Below, in pieces: positions 44,362 to 53,706 of a stretch of DNA of 64,000 bases. Numbering within the stretch: position 1 is the first letter of the stretch; every line of letters begins with the position of its first letter. The DNA is from Atopostipes sp963558565 (GTDB taxonomy: Bacteria; Bacillota; Bacilli; Lactobacillales; Carnobacteriaceae_A), in assembly GCA_963558565.1 (NCBI GenBank), contig CAUWGX010000002.1, positions 124,001 to 188,000 on the forward strand, given 5' to 3'. The notes beneath the pieces were generated by a model. That model saw only the letters and a program-made list of their open reading frames with translations. It ran no database searches and was not told the DNA's origin. The position numbers were made by a program, and so were the translations under genes.

Positions 44362-45549
44362 TTATTGTTTTACGTTACTTGCTTTGTCATATTGACGACG
44401 ATGTTGATCGACCCCTACAAACACAAAATCTTCTGACGAGGCTCCTTGAACATCAATCGTTGCGTTGCCTTCTTCATCAATTTCAACTGGGTTTGAAAGA
44501 ATCTCTTCATATTCAGGAATCGATAACTTGGTTCGATTGTTTAATAATTCTTCATGCGTCTCTTTCATTAAATAATCTTGGTAGTCCTCTTGCAATTCTC
44601 CCACAAAGAATTCACCAACAGCTCCTGATCCATAACTGAACATGCCGATACGTGCACCTGCTTTTAGGTTTTCTGCTTGTTCAAGTAATGAAATGAGGCT
44701 TAAGTAAAGAGAACCAGTATAAATATTGCCGACAATATTATTATAAACAATCGCTGCCTCATAATATTCATAAAAACGTGCAGAGGTTTCTTCATCTAAC
44801 TCATCTTCTAAAGCTTGTAAGGCTTTACGTCCCATTTTTGTATAAGGCACGTGGAATAATAAGGTTTCAAAATCAGATAACTCGGCCTTTTGCTTTTCTT
44901 TATAATGATTCCAGGTAGCCATTAATGTATTTAAATAAGCTTCATTCGAATATTTTCCATCCACATACGCATAGTCCGAATAGGTTGGACGCCAGAAGTC
45001 ATCAATATCTGCAGTATAAGAAGCACTTTCTGTTTCAAGCGCTAAAATATTTGGATTGGCTGAAAGTAACATAGCGACTGCCCCAGCACCTTGAGTAGGT
45101 TCTCCACCTGTATTTACTCCGTATTTTGCAATATCGCTCGCCAAAACAAGCACTTTGCTTTCAGGATGTAAGGCAATATGCCCCATCGCGAGTTGAATCC
45201 CCGCTGTCGCACTATAACAAGCTTGTTTTAATTCAATGGAACGTGCGTAAGGTTGGATGCCTAGAAGATCATGGATCCAGGTAGCACCTGCTTTTGAGAA
45301 ATCGACGCCCGTTTCTGTGGCAAATAAAACCATATCGATTTCTTCTTTATCTTCATCACTTAAAATTTGTTGGGCCGCATTTGCAGCCATCGCCACCACG
45401 TCATAATCTTTATCCGCAATACCCATTTTCTCTTGTCCGATTCCAATTAAGTATTTATTTGGATCAACATCACGAGCTTCTGCTAATTCCACCATATCTA
45501 CATAAGTTGGTGGGGTAAAAAAGCTAGCTTTATCAATTCCAATTTTCAT
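44362..45549 (-). CDS. mvaS: Hydroxymethylglutaryl-CoA synthase
   Basis: 395 residues. The N-terminus MKIGIDKASFFTPPTYVDM is typical of bacterial MvaS; the catalytic Cys111 lies in ELKQACYSATAG and the catalytic Glu in the DFSKAGATW region. The FHVPYTKMGRKAL segment carries the conserved His. It joins acetyl-CoA to acetoacetyl-CoA. First gene of the mvaS-thiolase pair. Ribosome binding site GAGGAGAAT. Confidence 0.97.
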   Translation of the reverse strand: MKIGIDKASFFTPPTYVDMVELAEARDVDPNKYLIGIGQEKMGIADKDYDVVAMAANAAQQILSDEDKEEIDMVLFATETGVDFSKAGATWIHDLLGIQPYARSIELKQACYSATAGIQLAMGHIALHPESKVLVLASDIAKYGVNTGGEPTQGAGAVAMLLSANPNILALETESASYTADIDDFWRPTYSDYAYVDGKYSNEAYLNTLMATWNHYKEKQKAELSDFETLLFHVPYTKMGRKALQALEDELDEETSARFYEYYEAAIVYNNIVGNIYTGSLYLSLISLLEQAENLKAGARIGMFSYGSGAVGEFFVGELQEDYQDYLMKETHEELLNNRTKLSIPEYEEILSNPVEIDEEGNATIDVQGASSEDFVFVGVDQHRRQYDKASNVKQ

Positions 45550-45772
45550 TTATATTCTCCTCGTTTAATATATTCTTTTATTTATCCATTTTACTTTTTT
45601 AAAGATTCACTTTCTAATGATACAGGGTAATTATTAAGAAAATCATAAACATTTATGAAAGAATCGTTATGAATTGCAAGAAATCATCCATTTTCAAGGC
45701 TTATTTTTGTACAATAAAACGCTTTGATTTATAATGTAATTAGCAAACAATAATTTAACAGGAGTGATATTT

Positions 45773-46276
45773 ATGAGTTCAAAATTTTCATCATTTGTTA
45801 AAGGTGTTTTAGTTGGTTTAGGTGTAGGGTTTTTAGTAGCTCCTAGAAGCGGAAAAGAAACTCGAAAAGAAATCGGTCATAAATTTGACGATTTAAAAGA
45901 ACAAGGCATGGAATATGCTGACTTAGCCGCTGAAAAAGGCGCTGAATTAACCGATACTTCTAAGCACGCGGTCCAAGATGTTCGTGAATCATTAGTGGAT
46001 TCATCACAGGATTTACGTTCAACGTTATCTGACGCAGCGCAAGATGTTCAACATACAACAGAAGATTTTGTGTCCGAAGTTGGCGATCAAGCAGAAGACG
46101 CGAAAGAAGATATGAAAGATACTGCGCAATCTGCAAAAGAAGATGTCAAGGATGAAGCGAAAGACACAGCGGAAGATGCAAAAGACGCGAAAAAAGATGT
46201 TGAAAAGGATGCTCAAGATACCAAAGAAGACGTTAAAAAAGATGCAAAAAACGTTAAACATGGTGCACAAAACTAA
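45773..46276 (+). CDS. YtxH-like membrane-anchored protein with LEA-like repeats
   Basis: 167 residues. One N-terminal hydrophobic segment (FVKGVLVGLGVGFLVAP followed by RSGKETR) is the YtxH signature. The remaining 130 residues are highly charged, low-complexity helix made of 7- to 11-residue Lys/Asp/Glu/Ala units such as AKEDVKDEAKDTAEDAKDA. This resembles LEA-type stress proteins. The ATG at 45773 has AGGAGTG upstream. Probably a general-stress protein at the membrane (inference). Confidence 0.85.
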   Translation: MSSKFSSFVKGVLVGLGVGFLVAPRSGKETRKEIGHKFDDLKEQGMEYADLAAEKGAELTDTSKHAVQDVRESLVDSSQDLRSTLSDAAQDVQHTTEDFVSEVGDQAEDAKEDMKDTAQSAKEDVKDEAKDTAEDAKDAKKDVEKDAQDTKEDVKKDAKNVKHGAQN

Positions 46277-46290
46277 TTTTATATTTCAAA

Positions 46291-46348
46291 AAGAAGAACC
46301 GGTGAATGGATGGGAATTCCCCTCATCCATTGCATCCGGTTCTTTTTT
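46291..46348. terminator. Bidirectional terminator
   Basis: AAGAACCGG..AATGGATG / CATCCATT.CATCCGGTTCTT stem followed by TTTT, between convergent genes. Confidence 0.88.
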
Positions 46349-46355
46349 ACTGCTT

Positions 46356-47219
46356 TCAGTCAGGGATATCTTCATTGTACTCGTCCACTGCTCCCCGAGA
46401 ATCAAAAACTTTGTCGAGTGCTCGATCATAATTGCGAGAAACATAGATGTAAAACAAAATATCAACCACTAAAAATTGTGCATGCAGTGAGCTGGTTGCT
46501 GCGCTACGCATTTCAATTTCATTAGCGCGAACATGCTGCAACGCTACATCGGCATTCTTCGATAAGGTATTGTTACCGAAACGGGTAATAGAGATTGTCT
46601 GATGCCCATGATTTCGCGAAAGTTCTTCTAATTTAATGACTTCATGTGTTTCACCAGAATTCGAAATACCAATAAATACAGAGTCTTTTTCACTACCCAC
46701 TAAAGCCGCCAAAAGTACATGAGCATCATTGATATGTACACATGTTTTTCCAATGCGGCTCCATTTTTGAGAAATATTCTCCGCCACAAGGCTCGAAGCT
46801 CCAATACCAAAAGTATAAATCACTGAAGCATCGCGAATGATATTTGCTGCTTTTAAAAGATCGTCCTCTTCTAACATCGAAACAGTGTCTTTCATGGCTA
46901 AGCTTGAATTCCAATGGAGTTTATCCATAATCGCTTGGACAGATTCATCCGCGTCAATATCAGAATAGACTTCTCGACTTTCTGACTCTACTTCTCGTGA
47001 TATAAATATTTTTAGTTCTGTAAAACTTGAAATCTTTAATCGTTTGGATAGACGAATAACAGTTGCTGCACTAGCATCGGCAAATATTCCCAACTCGGAA
47101 GCCGTCATATGGACAACTTCTTCTGGCTCTTCCAATATTTTTTCAGCAATGCGTTTTTCGGCTTTTGGTAATTCATTTAACATACTCTTAAGTAACCCTA
47201 ATATGTTTTTTGTCGCCAT
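46356..47219 (-). CDS. murR: RpiR-family regulator of MurNAc-6-P salvage
   Basis: 287 residues: an N-terminal RpiR helix-turn-helix (TASELGIFADASAATVIRLS) and a C-terminal SIS sugar-phosphate domain (YTFGIGASSLVAENI, ISNSGETHEVI). It is the third gene of the mupG-murQ cluster, so the ligand is probably MurNAc-6-phosphate. The ATG at 47219 follows AAAGGTGAGG; the frame opens three codons earlier. Confidence 0.85.
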   Translation of the reverse strand: MATKNILGLLKSMLNELPKAEKRIAEKILEEPEEVVHMTASELGIFADASAATVIRLSKRLKISSFTELKIFISREVESESREVYSDIDADESVQAIMDKLHWNSSLAMKDTVSMLEEDDLLKAANIIRDASVIYTFGIGASSLVAENISQKWSRIGKTCVHINDAHVLLAALVGSEKDSVFIGISNSGETHEVIKLEELSRNHGHQTISITRFGNNTLSKNADVALQHVRANEIEMRSAATSSLHAQFLVVDILFYIYVSRNYDRALDKVFDSRGAVDEYNEDIPD

Positions 47220-47282
47220 GTCCCTCACCTTTCTATGTCTAATAGACTAAGTATAGCATGTTTTTTGAGGAAACACAGAATT

Positions 47283-48173
47283 TTAAAGGGTTAACTTTTG
47301 AATGGCTTCTCTGACTAGGCCATCTTTTTCGGCCAATGTTTGTTCTGCCTTTTCTTTTGAAACATCTGCTAAAATCATCACGATCGCCAACTTTACCGAT
47401 TGTGCTTCATGAAAGACACTTTCTGCTTCATCATAAGTTACTCCTGTTGCTTCCGCAATAATCCGCTTCGAACGGTCGACTAATTTTTCATTCGTTGCTT
47501 GTACATCAACCATTAAATTTTCGTAAGCTTTCCCTATTTTGATCATACTGATCGTTGAAATCATATTTAAAACTAGTTTTTGACTCGTTCCTGCCTTCAA
47601 ACGGGTAGAACCTGTTAAAACTTCCGGGCCGGTGATGATTTCAATGGGGTAGTCGGCCGCTGCACTAATTTTAGTGTTTTCATTATTTGAAATTGCACCC
47701 GTCTGAGCGCCCATTTTCTGAGCGTATTCTAAACCACCCATCACATAAGGCGTGCGTCCACTTGCAGCGATGCCTACAACCACATCTTTATCATTGAGAT
47801 CTAGGGCTTTTAAATCTTCTTCGGCTAGTTCCTTTGAATCTTCAGCACCTTCTACCGCCTCTTGTATCGCTTGTTCTCCGCCGGCAATAAGGCCCACAAC
47901 CATTTCCGGTGGGGTGCCAAAAGTAGGCACACATTCCGCGGCATCTAAAATACCCAATCTACCACTCGTACCTGCTCCAATGTAAACCAGACGTCCACCG
48001 CTATTAAAGCTTGCAACAACTGCTTCAATCAGTTGTTGAATGTCTGGCAAAGCCTGATAAATAGCTTGTGGGATTTGGCGATCTTGGTCATTCATTAATT
48101 CCAAGATTTCCCCAATGGACATTTGATCTAAATTCATCGACGCTGGGTTTCTTTGTTCTGTATAGTTTTCCAT
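47283..48173 (-). CDS. murQ: N-acetylmuramic acid 6-phosphate etherase
   Basis: 296 residues. The SIS-domain motif YIGAGTSGRLGILDAAECVPT and GIAASGRTPYVMGGLEYA are diagnostic. The enzyme removes the lactyl ether from MurNAc-6-P to give GlcNAc-6-P. It follows mupG by 4 bp. No MurNAc PTS transporter gene (murP) is in the window. Confidence 0.96.
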   Translation of the reverse strand: MENYTEQRNPASMNLDQMSIGEILELMNDQDRQIPQAIYQALPDIQQLIEAVVASFNSGGRLVYIGAGTSGRLGILDAAECVPTFGTPPEMVVGLIAGGEQAIQEAVEGAEDSKELAEEDLKALDLNDKDVVVGIAASGRTPYVMGGLEYAQKMGAQTGAISNNENTKISAAADYPIEIITGPEVLTGSTRLKAGTSQKLVLNMISTISMIKIGKAYENLMVDVQATNEKLVDRSKRIIAEATGVTYDEAESVFHEAQSVKLAIVMILADVSKEKAEQTLAEKDGLVREAIQKLTL

Positions 48174-48177
48174 CTAC

Positions 48178-49239
48178 TTAACCTCCTATAAATTTAAATG
48201 TTGTTTGGCTCTGAATAAATGGTAATAAAGGAATCGCTTGAGCTGTAATTTGTCCTAACACATTCACTCGTTCATCCGCTGGTAAATCTTTTTTTGTAAT
48301 TTGGATTTCACCTGCATAACGGCCGTATTTTTCATTATCTATGGTAATAGTCCCTGCCGGCCGGGCGACATTATTATTCTTCGGCTCAATCGTTTCGTTC
48401 GCTAGTGCCATTCGAGTCTGACTCGAACGTACTACATCGGCTGCGACATCTGGTCGATTCAGATGCACCTGATAGAAAATATCTCGCGGTTTTTGAGCAA
48501 GTGATGCTAGTGGCAGCGTGATGATTTTTTCTTCCTGCCACTGTTTCAAACGTTTCATTTGATCCGTATGCATTTCAATGTCTCCTACGAGCACTTCATC
48601 TACCCAAAAATGTTCCACTAAATCTAAGTAAGCATACAAAGGATCGGCCTGTCGATGTTCTTCTAATGTCGGTAATCCAGCGTAAACGGGCCCTCGTTTT
48701 TCTTTATCCCCCGGGATGAAGGCTTGAATGCGATAGCCTTTTTCATGTAAATATTTATTCCGTTCATATAAGAATTGACGCCCTAAGCCTGTATTTTCGC
48801 GCGGATAAAAATTATGACAAACGGTAATATCGCTTAAATGAAAACCTACAGCCAATAACTCTTCATTGGTTGTTTCATCAATAGTACTCGCATTTAAAAC
48901 AATTTTAAAATCTTCCGCTAAAGCTTTCATCTCTTGATAAGTAAAGCCATAGTCCAGGCGTAAACTACTGACTCCTAGACTTGTAAAGAATTCTTTTGCA
49001 TCCTCTTTTTTCACGTTATAAATATCAAAAGTATCGGCAGAAACATCGATCATTAGTTCCATCGCATAATCTTTCATTTTTTTCGTTATTTCCTTGAGCG
49101 TATTTAATGTATCCTGCGGCTCATCTTCTGGAATATGCATAGAGGTAAAAATCGTTTGGACCCCTGCTTCCTGCATTCGCTCAATAAAAGCCAGATTTTT
49201 TTCGACACCTTCTGTTAGATATAATGATGCCCCTAACAA
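48178..49239 (-). CDS. mupG: MupG-type 6-phospho-N-acetylmuramidase (DUF871)
   Basis: About 353 residues: a TIM barrel (LGASLYLTEGVEKN, SLRLDYGF, VCHNFYPRENTGLGRQF) followed by a cyclophilin-like C-terminal domain (about 240 on). MupG hydrolyses MurNAc-6-P-GlcNAc from cell-wall turnover. Its gene leads murQ and murR. The preferred start is TTG at 49239, with GAGGAGGGG upstream; an ATG 19 codons earlier would make the ribosome binding site part of the gene and overlap a terminator. Confidence 0.9.
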   Translation of the reverse strand: MLGASLYLTEGVEKNLAFIERMQEAGVQTIFTSMHIPEDEPQDTLNTLKEITKKMKDYAMELMIDVSADTFDIYNVKKEDAKEFFTSLGVSSLRLDYGFTYQEMKALAEDFKIVLNASTIDETTNEELLAVGFHLSDITVCHNFYPRENTGLGRQFLYERNKYLHEKGYRIQAFIPGDKEKRGPVYAGLPTLEEHRQADPLYAYLDLVEHFWVDEVLVGDIEMHTDQMKRLKQWQEEKIITLPLASLAQKPRDIFYQVHLNRPDVAADVVRSSQTRMALANETIEPKNNNVARPAGTITIDNEKYGRYAGEIQITKKDLPADERVNVLGQITAQAIPLLPFIQSQTTFKFIGG

Positions 49240-49270
49240 AATACCCCTCCTCTTGTTTCTATACGAGTTG

Positions 49271-49301
49271 AAAAATAAAAGAGGAGTGCTAATCACTCCT
49301 C
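49271..49301 (-). terminator. Terminator in the mupG leader
   Basis: GAGGAGTG / CACTCCTC stem followed by TTTTATTTTT on the minus strand, ending about 30 bp before mupG. Its position between promoter and gene suggests attenuation. Confidence 0.78.
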
Positions 49302-49381
49302 AGGTTCAAATTAGCCATTCTATTAAAAGATGTACAACTTTTAAGTTTTCAATCGTTAACTTATTGCTCTTTTCTTATTTT

Positions 49382-49467
49382 GGCCTTTTTAAGCAATAAT
49401 AAACTCCACAAAATGACTTTCTATTCATTGCTTGGTCGAGAGCTTCTCTTTGCTTTATACATAGGCC
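49382..49467 (-). ncRNA. Candidate structured leader RNA of mupG-murQ-murR
   Basis: Starting near the predicted transcription start, GGCC (49464-49467) can pair with GGCC (49382-49385). The enclosed part holds an AGAGAAGCTCT hairpin (49438-49449) and a longer AAGCAAT/ATTGCTT stem, giving a three-way junction. A TTAAAAG/CTTTTAA hairpin and the terminator follow. No known riboswitch class is recognised. Confidence 0.4.
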
Positions 49468-49468
49468 T

Positions 49469-49497
49469 ATCTTATCATAGCGCTTACAATTATGCAA
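49469..49497 (-). promoter_or_regulatory. mup operon promoter overlapped by a cre site
   Basis: TTGCAT (49492-49497), a 17-bp spacer and TAAGAT (49469-49474). TGTAAGCGCTATGA (49475-49488) fills the spacer and differs from the CcpA consensus at one position. Confidence 0.72.
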
Positions 49498-49661
49498 TAT
49501 AATTTTATTTTATAGTATACATCGCGAAATATTTTTACACCGGAAATATTAAAGTCTCTAAAGATACGTTACTTCCTTTTTTTAGCGCTCCTTAATTCTT
49601 AGATAGATAAATCCTTTTACTTTCTATAAAGCGACCATTCAAACAGTTCAACAATTAAAAG

Positions 49662-49694
49662 AGCGTGTTAAAATATTTAAAATTTTAACACGCT
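49662..49694. terminator. Perfect 13-bp hairpin in gene-free DNA
   Basis: AGCGTGTTAAAAT / ATTTTAACACGCT with a seven-base loop. In the 49500-50050 gap I find only scraps of possible coding sequence on the minus strand, for example NKPTWYTIIFANLLGLTDE and FFYARFKQKDIFKPEVAC ending at this hairpin, in different frames. The region looks like a decayed gene with its old terminator. Confidence 0.5.
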
Positions 49695-50053
49695 ACTTCT
49701 GGCTTAAAAATATCCTTTTGTTTGAACCTTGCATAGAAGAACATAAGCCATCCTGCAGCGGCCAAAGAGCTATTTCTCCTACTTCATCACTCATCCGTTA
49801 ACCCCAGCAAATTCGCAAAAATTATTGTATACCATGTTGGCTTGTTCACTTTAAATAGTTTTTGTCCGCCTCAATCTTTAATTTGGAAGGATCGATGGAT
49901 ACACTGATTTTTTCACATCAAATACCTTTCTTTTTAGACATATTCTTTCATTGATTGAATGATACATAGAACTCATTTTCTATATATCATTTCTAAAAAG
50001 AGATTTTTAAATGGATACGAACCATTTTTGGTTGATTTTAACGTGTATTGTAT

Positions 50054-50088
50054 AAAAAAACGAGCGGACCTCTCGTCTGCTCGTTTTT
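50054..50088 (-). terminator. mnmG terminator
   Basis: AAAAACGAGC.GAC / GTC.GCTCGTTTTT stem. Confidence 0.88.
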
Positions 50089-50099
50089 CTTCTTGATCT

Positions 50100-51998
50100 T
50101 TAATTTTTCACTGTTTCGTAAGACCCTTGTTCAACATACACACTTAAAATGGCGATATCACTTGGTGTAACTCCACTTACTCGACTAGCTTGAGCAATTG
50201 TTGCTGGTTGAATCATACTTAAACGATCAATAGCTTCTGTTGCTAAACCGCTGATTTCAGTGTAGTCAATATTTTCAGGAATTTTCTTGTTTTCCATCCG
50301 TTTAACTTTATCGACTTTACGTTGCGCTTTGTTGATGTAGCCTTCATATTTAATATGGATCTCTACCTGCTCTTGGACTTCTTTCATAATCTCTTCTTCT
50401 GGCGGATAAATCGCTGCAACATCTTTGTAGGCGACATAAGGACGACGCATGAAGTCATAAGCTAACACACCATCTTTTAATTGTGGCTCGCCTTTTTCTT
50501 CTAAATATTCAGCCACTTGTTTAGGCTTAATACGAACAGTCTTCAAGCGTGCAAGTTCTGCTTCTGTTTGTTCTCTTTTCTTGTTGAACGCTGCATAGCG
50601 TTCTTCAGAAATTAAACCAAGATTGTAGCCAAAGTCCGTTAGACGGAAGTCAGCATTATCATGACGTAATAATAAGCGGTATTCTGCGCGAGAAGTGAGG
50701 AGACGGTAAGGTTCAGCTGTTCCTTTAGTCACTAAGTCATCGAGCATAACCCCAATATAACTTTCGTTACGTTTCATAATAAATGGTTCTTCTCCACGGT
50801 TTCTTAAAGCGGCGTTAATACCAGCGACAAGTCCTTGTCCTGCTGCTTCTTCATAACCAGAAGTTCCGTTTGTTTGACCTGCTGTAAATAAGCCGTTAAT
50901 TTTTTTCGTTTCAAGACTTGGACGTAATTGATGCGGTAAGATTACATCGTATTCGATCGCATAGCCTGTACGCATCATACGAGCTTCTTCTAATCCTTTA
51001 ACGGAACGAAGCGCGTCTATTTGAACGTCTTCAGGAAGAGAAGTATTTAAGCCTTGAACATAAATCTCATCAGAATCAGCACTCTCTGGTTCTAAGAAAA
51101 TTTGATGACGATTTTTATCTGCAAAGCGGACAACCTTGTCTTCAATCGATGGACAATAACGTGCCCCTACCCCATCAACAATGCCTGTAAACATTGGTGC
51201 ACGATCAATATTATCTAAAATTGTTTCATGTGTATCTTCATTCGTATAAGTTAACCAGCAAGAATATTGTTGTTCAAGCGGTAAATAATCTTCATCTTTC
51301 GATTCAAAACTAAAGTGATTCGGTTCCGCATCTCCTGGTTGTTCAGTTGTATACGAGTAATCAATGGAATCTTTATGGATTCGAGGAGGCGTACCTGTTT
51401 TGAAACGATCAATTTCAAAGCCAAGCTCTTGTAGATTATCTTGTAGCTTGATAGATGGCAATGTGTTTTCAGGACCTGAAGAATATTTTAATTCTCCCAC
51501 AATGATTTCTCCGCGAGCGGCTGTTCCTGTTGTTAAAACAACTGAATTTGCTCGATAAATGGCTCCTGTATTGGAAATGACGCCTTCGATTTTTCCATCT
51601 TCGACGACTAATTCTTCAATAATTCCTTGTTTTAGATCTAAGTTTTCAGTACGTTCTAGTGTTTTCTTCATTTCTAAAGAGTATAAATGTTTATCTGCTT
51701 GCGCACGTAATGCACGAACGGCTGGTCCTTTCGCCGTATTGAGTAAACGCATTTGAATATACGTTTTATCGATATTACGACCCATTTCCCCACCAAGGGC
51801 ATCGATTTCACGGACAACAATTCCTTTCGCCGGTCCTCCGATCGATGGATTACATGGCATAAAAGCAATTTTTTCTAGACTAATCGTAACGAGTAACGTT
51901 TTTTCTCCCATACGGGCGGATGCTAGAGCGGCTTCTACACCTGCATGGCCGCCTCCAACAACAATAACATCATAAGTATCAGCTTCAAATGTTTGCAT
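50100..51998 (-). CDS. mnmG: tRNA uridine-5-carboxymethylaminomethyl modification enzyme MnmG
   Basis: 632 residues, full length. The FAD-binding N-terminus is VIVVGGGHAGVEAALASARMG; family motifs include NPSIGGPAKGIVVREIDALGG and AGQTNGTSGYEEAAGQG. With MnmE it modifies U34 of several tRNAs. It follows mnmE by 15 bp on the same strand, as in many Firmicutes. Ribosome binding site TAGGAGG. Confidence 0.98.
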   Translation of the reverse strand: MQTFEADTYDVIVVGGGHAGVEAALASARMGEKTLLVTISLEKIAFMPCNPSIGGPAKGIVVREIDALGGEMGRNIDKTYIQMRLLNTAKGPAVRALRAQADKHLYSLEMKKTLERTENLDLKQGIIEELVVEDGKIEGVISNTGAIYRANSVVLTTGTAARGEIIVGELKYSSGPENTLPSIKLQDNLQELGFEIDRFKTGTPPRIHKDSIDYSYTTEQPGDAEPNHFSFESKDEDYLPLEQQYSCWLTYTNEDTHETILDNIDRAPMFTGIVDGVGARYCPSIEDKVVRFADKNRHQIFLEPESADSDEIYVQGLNTSLPEDVQIDALRSVKGLEEARMMRTGYAIEYDVILPHQLRPSLETKKINGLFTAGQTNGTSGYEEAAGQGLVAGINAALRNRGEEPFIMKRNESYIGVMLDDLVTKGTAEPYRLLTSRAEYRLLLRHDNADFRLTDFGYNLGLISEERYAAFNKKREQTEAELARLKTVRIKPKQVAEYLEEKGEPQLKDGVLAYDFMRRPYVAYKDVAAIYPPEEEIMKEVQEQVEIHIKYEGYINKAQRKVDKVKRMENKKIPENIDYTEISGLATEAIDRLSMIQPATIAQASRVSGVTPSDIAILSVYVEQGSYETVKN

Positions 51999-52013
51999 AA
52001 TAACCTCCTAAAA

Positions 52014-53402
52014 TTATTTTCCTAAACAAAATTGACTAAACAGCTGGGTAATGAGTTCGTCTTGGACAGAATCTCCGGTTACTTCACCTAATGCATCCCA
52101 AGCTCTGGTTAAATCAATTTGGACTAAATCGACAGGCATTCCTAAGTCAATGCCATCAACCACTTCTTCTAATGCTTGGATAGCTTGTTCAAGTAAAGAA
52201 ATATGGCGAATATTTGAGATATAAGTCGCGTCTTTCTCTCCTGTTTTTCCTTCGAAGAACAAGTCGACAATCGCATTTTCAACTTCATCAATACCGGTAT
52301 TTTCTGTTACAGAAACAGAAACAACGGTATTTGGATCAACTTTTTCTAATAAACGTTCAATATCTAATGCTTGATCTAAATCCATTTTATTTAAAATAAT
52401 GAGACGTTCTTTGTTTTCAGTTAAACGGAGTAATTCAAAATCTTCATCGGTTAATTTTTGACTTTGGTCAAAAATCAGTAAAACTAATTCAGCTGCATCA
52501 ATCTCTTTTTTACTACGTGAAACTCCGATACGCTCTACTTCATCTTCTGTCTCTCGGATACCTGCTGTATCAATTAAGCGTAAAGGAACTCCTTTAACAT
52601 TAACAAATTCTTCGATCACATCACGGGTTGTACCCGCAACATCTGTAACAATCGCTTTATCGGAACGAGCAAAGGCATTTAACAAGCTCGATTTTCCAAC
52701 GTTAGGACGTCCGATAATTGCGGTCGCTAAACCATCACGTAAAATCTTCCCTTGTTGTGCGGTTTCTAAAATACGTTCTACTTGCTCTTTGACCTCTACT
52801 GCTTTTTCTTTTAATAATTTCGAGGTCATTTCTTCGACATCATCGTATTCCGGATAATCTATATTCACTTCAACTTGTGCTAACGTTTCTAAAATATCTT
52901 GACGGAGCGTTTTAATCAATTGCGATAAGTTCCCATCTAATTGAGAAATCGCATTCTGCATCGCTGAATCTGTTTTAGCACGGATCACGTCCATCACAGC
53001 CTCAGCTTGCGATAAATCTACCCGACCATTTAAGAAAGCTCGTTTTGTAAATTCACCCGGTTCTGCTAAGCGAGCACCTGCACCAAGTACCGTTTGTAAG
53101 ACTTTATTCGTGACTAAAACACCGCCATGTGTATTAATTTCCACGATATCTTCACGCGTATATGTTTTAGGTGCTTTCATAATAGTCACCATTACTTCAT
53201 CAATTTTTTCATCCGTTTTTGGGTGATAAATATTTCCATAGTGAATGGTATGTGAAGGCTGGTCTGATAATTTTTTACTTCCAAGTTTGTACACTTTTTC
53301 TGCGATCTCAAGAGCTTCATCCCCACTCAAGCGAACAATCCCAATCCCACCTTCACCTGGTGGAGTGGAAATAGCCGCAATCGTATCAAATTCAATAGCC
53401 AT
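52014..53402 (-). CDS. mnmE: tRNA modification GTPase MnmE
   Basis: 462 residues. The N-terminal tetrahydrofolate-binding domain starts MAIEFDTIAAISTPPGEGGI. The inserted GTPase has GRPNVGKSSLLNAF, DTAGIRETEDEVE and NKMD; the C-terminus FCLGK carries the family cysteine. The ATG at 53402 follows GAGGAG; an upstream extension of 31 codons is not conserved-looking and lies in the leader hairpin. Confidence 0.98.
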   Translation of the reverse strand: MAIEFDTIAAISTPPGEGGIGIVRLSGDEALEIAEKVYKLGSKKLSDQPSHTIHYGNIYHPKTDEKIDEVMVTIMKAPKTYTREDIVEINTHGGVLVTNKVLQTVLGAGARLAEPGEFTKRAFLNGRVDLSQAEAVMDVIRAKTDSAMQNAISQLDGNLSQLIKTLRQDILETLAQVEVNIDYPEYDDVEEMTSKLLKEKAVEVKEQVERILETAQQGKILRDGLATAIIGRPNVGKSSLLNAFARSDKAIVTDVAGTTRDVIEEFVNVKGVPLRLIDTAGIRETEDEVERIGVSRSKKEIDAAELVLLIFDQSQKLTDEDFELLRLTENKERLIILNKMDLDQALDIERLLEKVDPNTVVSVSVTENTGIDEVENAIVDLFFEGKTGEKDATYISNIRHISLLEQAIQALEEVVDGIDLGMPVDLVQIDLTRAWDALGEVTGDSVQDELITQLFSQFCLGK

Positions 53403-53436
53403 TTTCTCTACTCCTCTTTTCTTGTTATTTTTGCCA

Positions 53437-53518
53437 AATAAAAAAAGCACTCTATTTACCCTACTTATTGCTTGGATTGTTCTTGAGCTGAACAACCTTC
53501 GGGGTAAAAAAGTACTTT
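53437..53518 (-). terminator. Attenuator-like hairpin in the mnmE leader
   Basis: On the minus strand, AAAGTACT.TTTTTACCC pairs imperfectly with GGGTAAATA.AGTGCTTT and is followed by seven T. A second hairpin (GGTTGTTC/GAACAATC) sits inside. The upstream gene already has its own terminator at 53643-53695, so this one belongs to the mnmE leader. Confidence 0.55.
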
Positions 53519-53642
53519 CACTACTCTTTAAGTAATTATATTCAGTTTTCTAATTGCGGATACTATTTTATACAAATCGCTGGTAAATTGCAAGAGGTTT
53601 GTTTAAATAAATGCAAGAAAACTTTCATTTGCGGCGATCGAC

Positions 53643-53695
53643 AAAAAAAGACGAACAAAAAGGAGAAAGAGATTCAACTTTTTGCTCGTCCTTTT
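53643..53695 (-). terminator. Terminator of the DUF4282 gene
   Basis: AAAAGGACGAGCAAAAA / TTTTTGTTCGTCTTTT stem followed by TTT on the minus strand. Confidence 0.85.
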
Positions 53696-53706
53696 ATTTA
53701 GAAATT

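Noticed and set aside
53403..53495. 31-codon upstream extension of mnmE
   Set aside because: It lies in the leader hairpin; the ATG at 53402 has the ribosome binding site and the conserved N-terminus.
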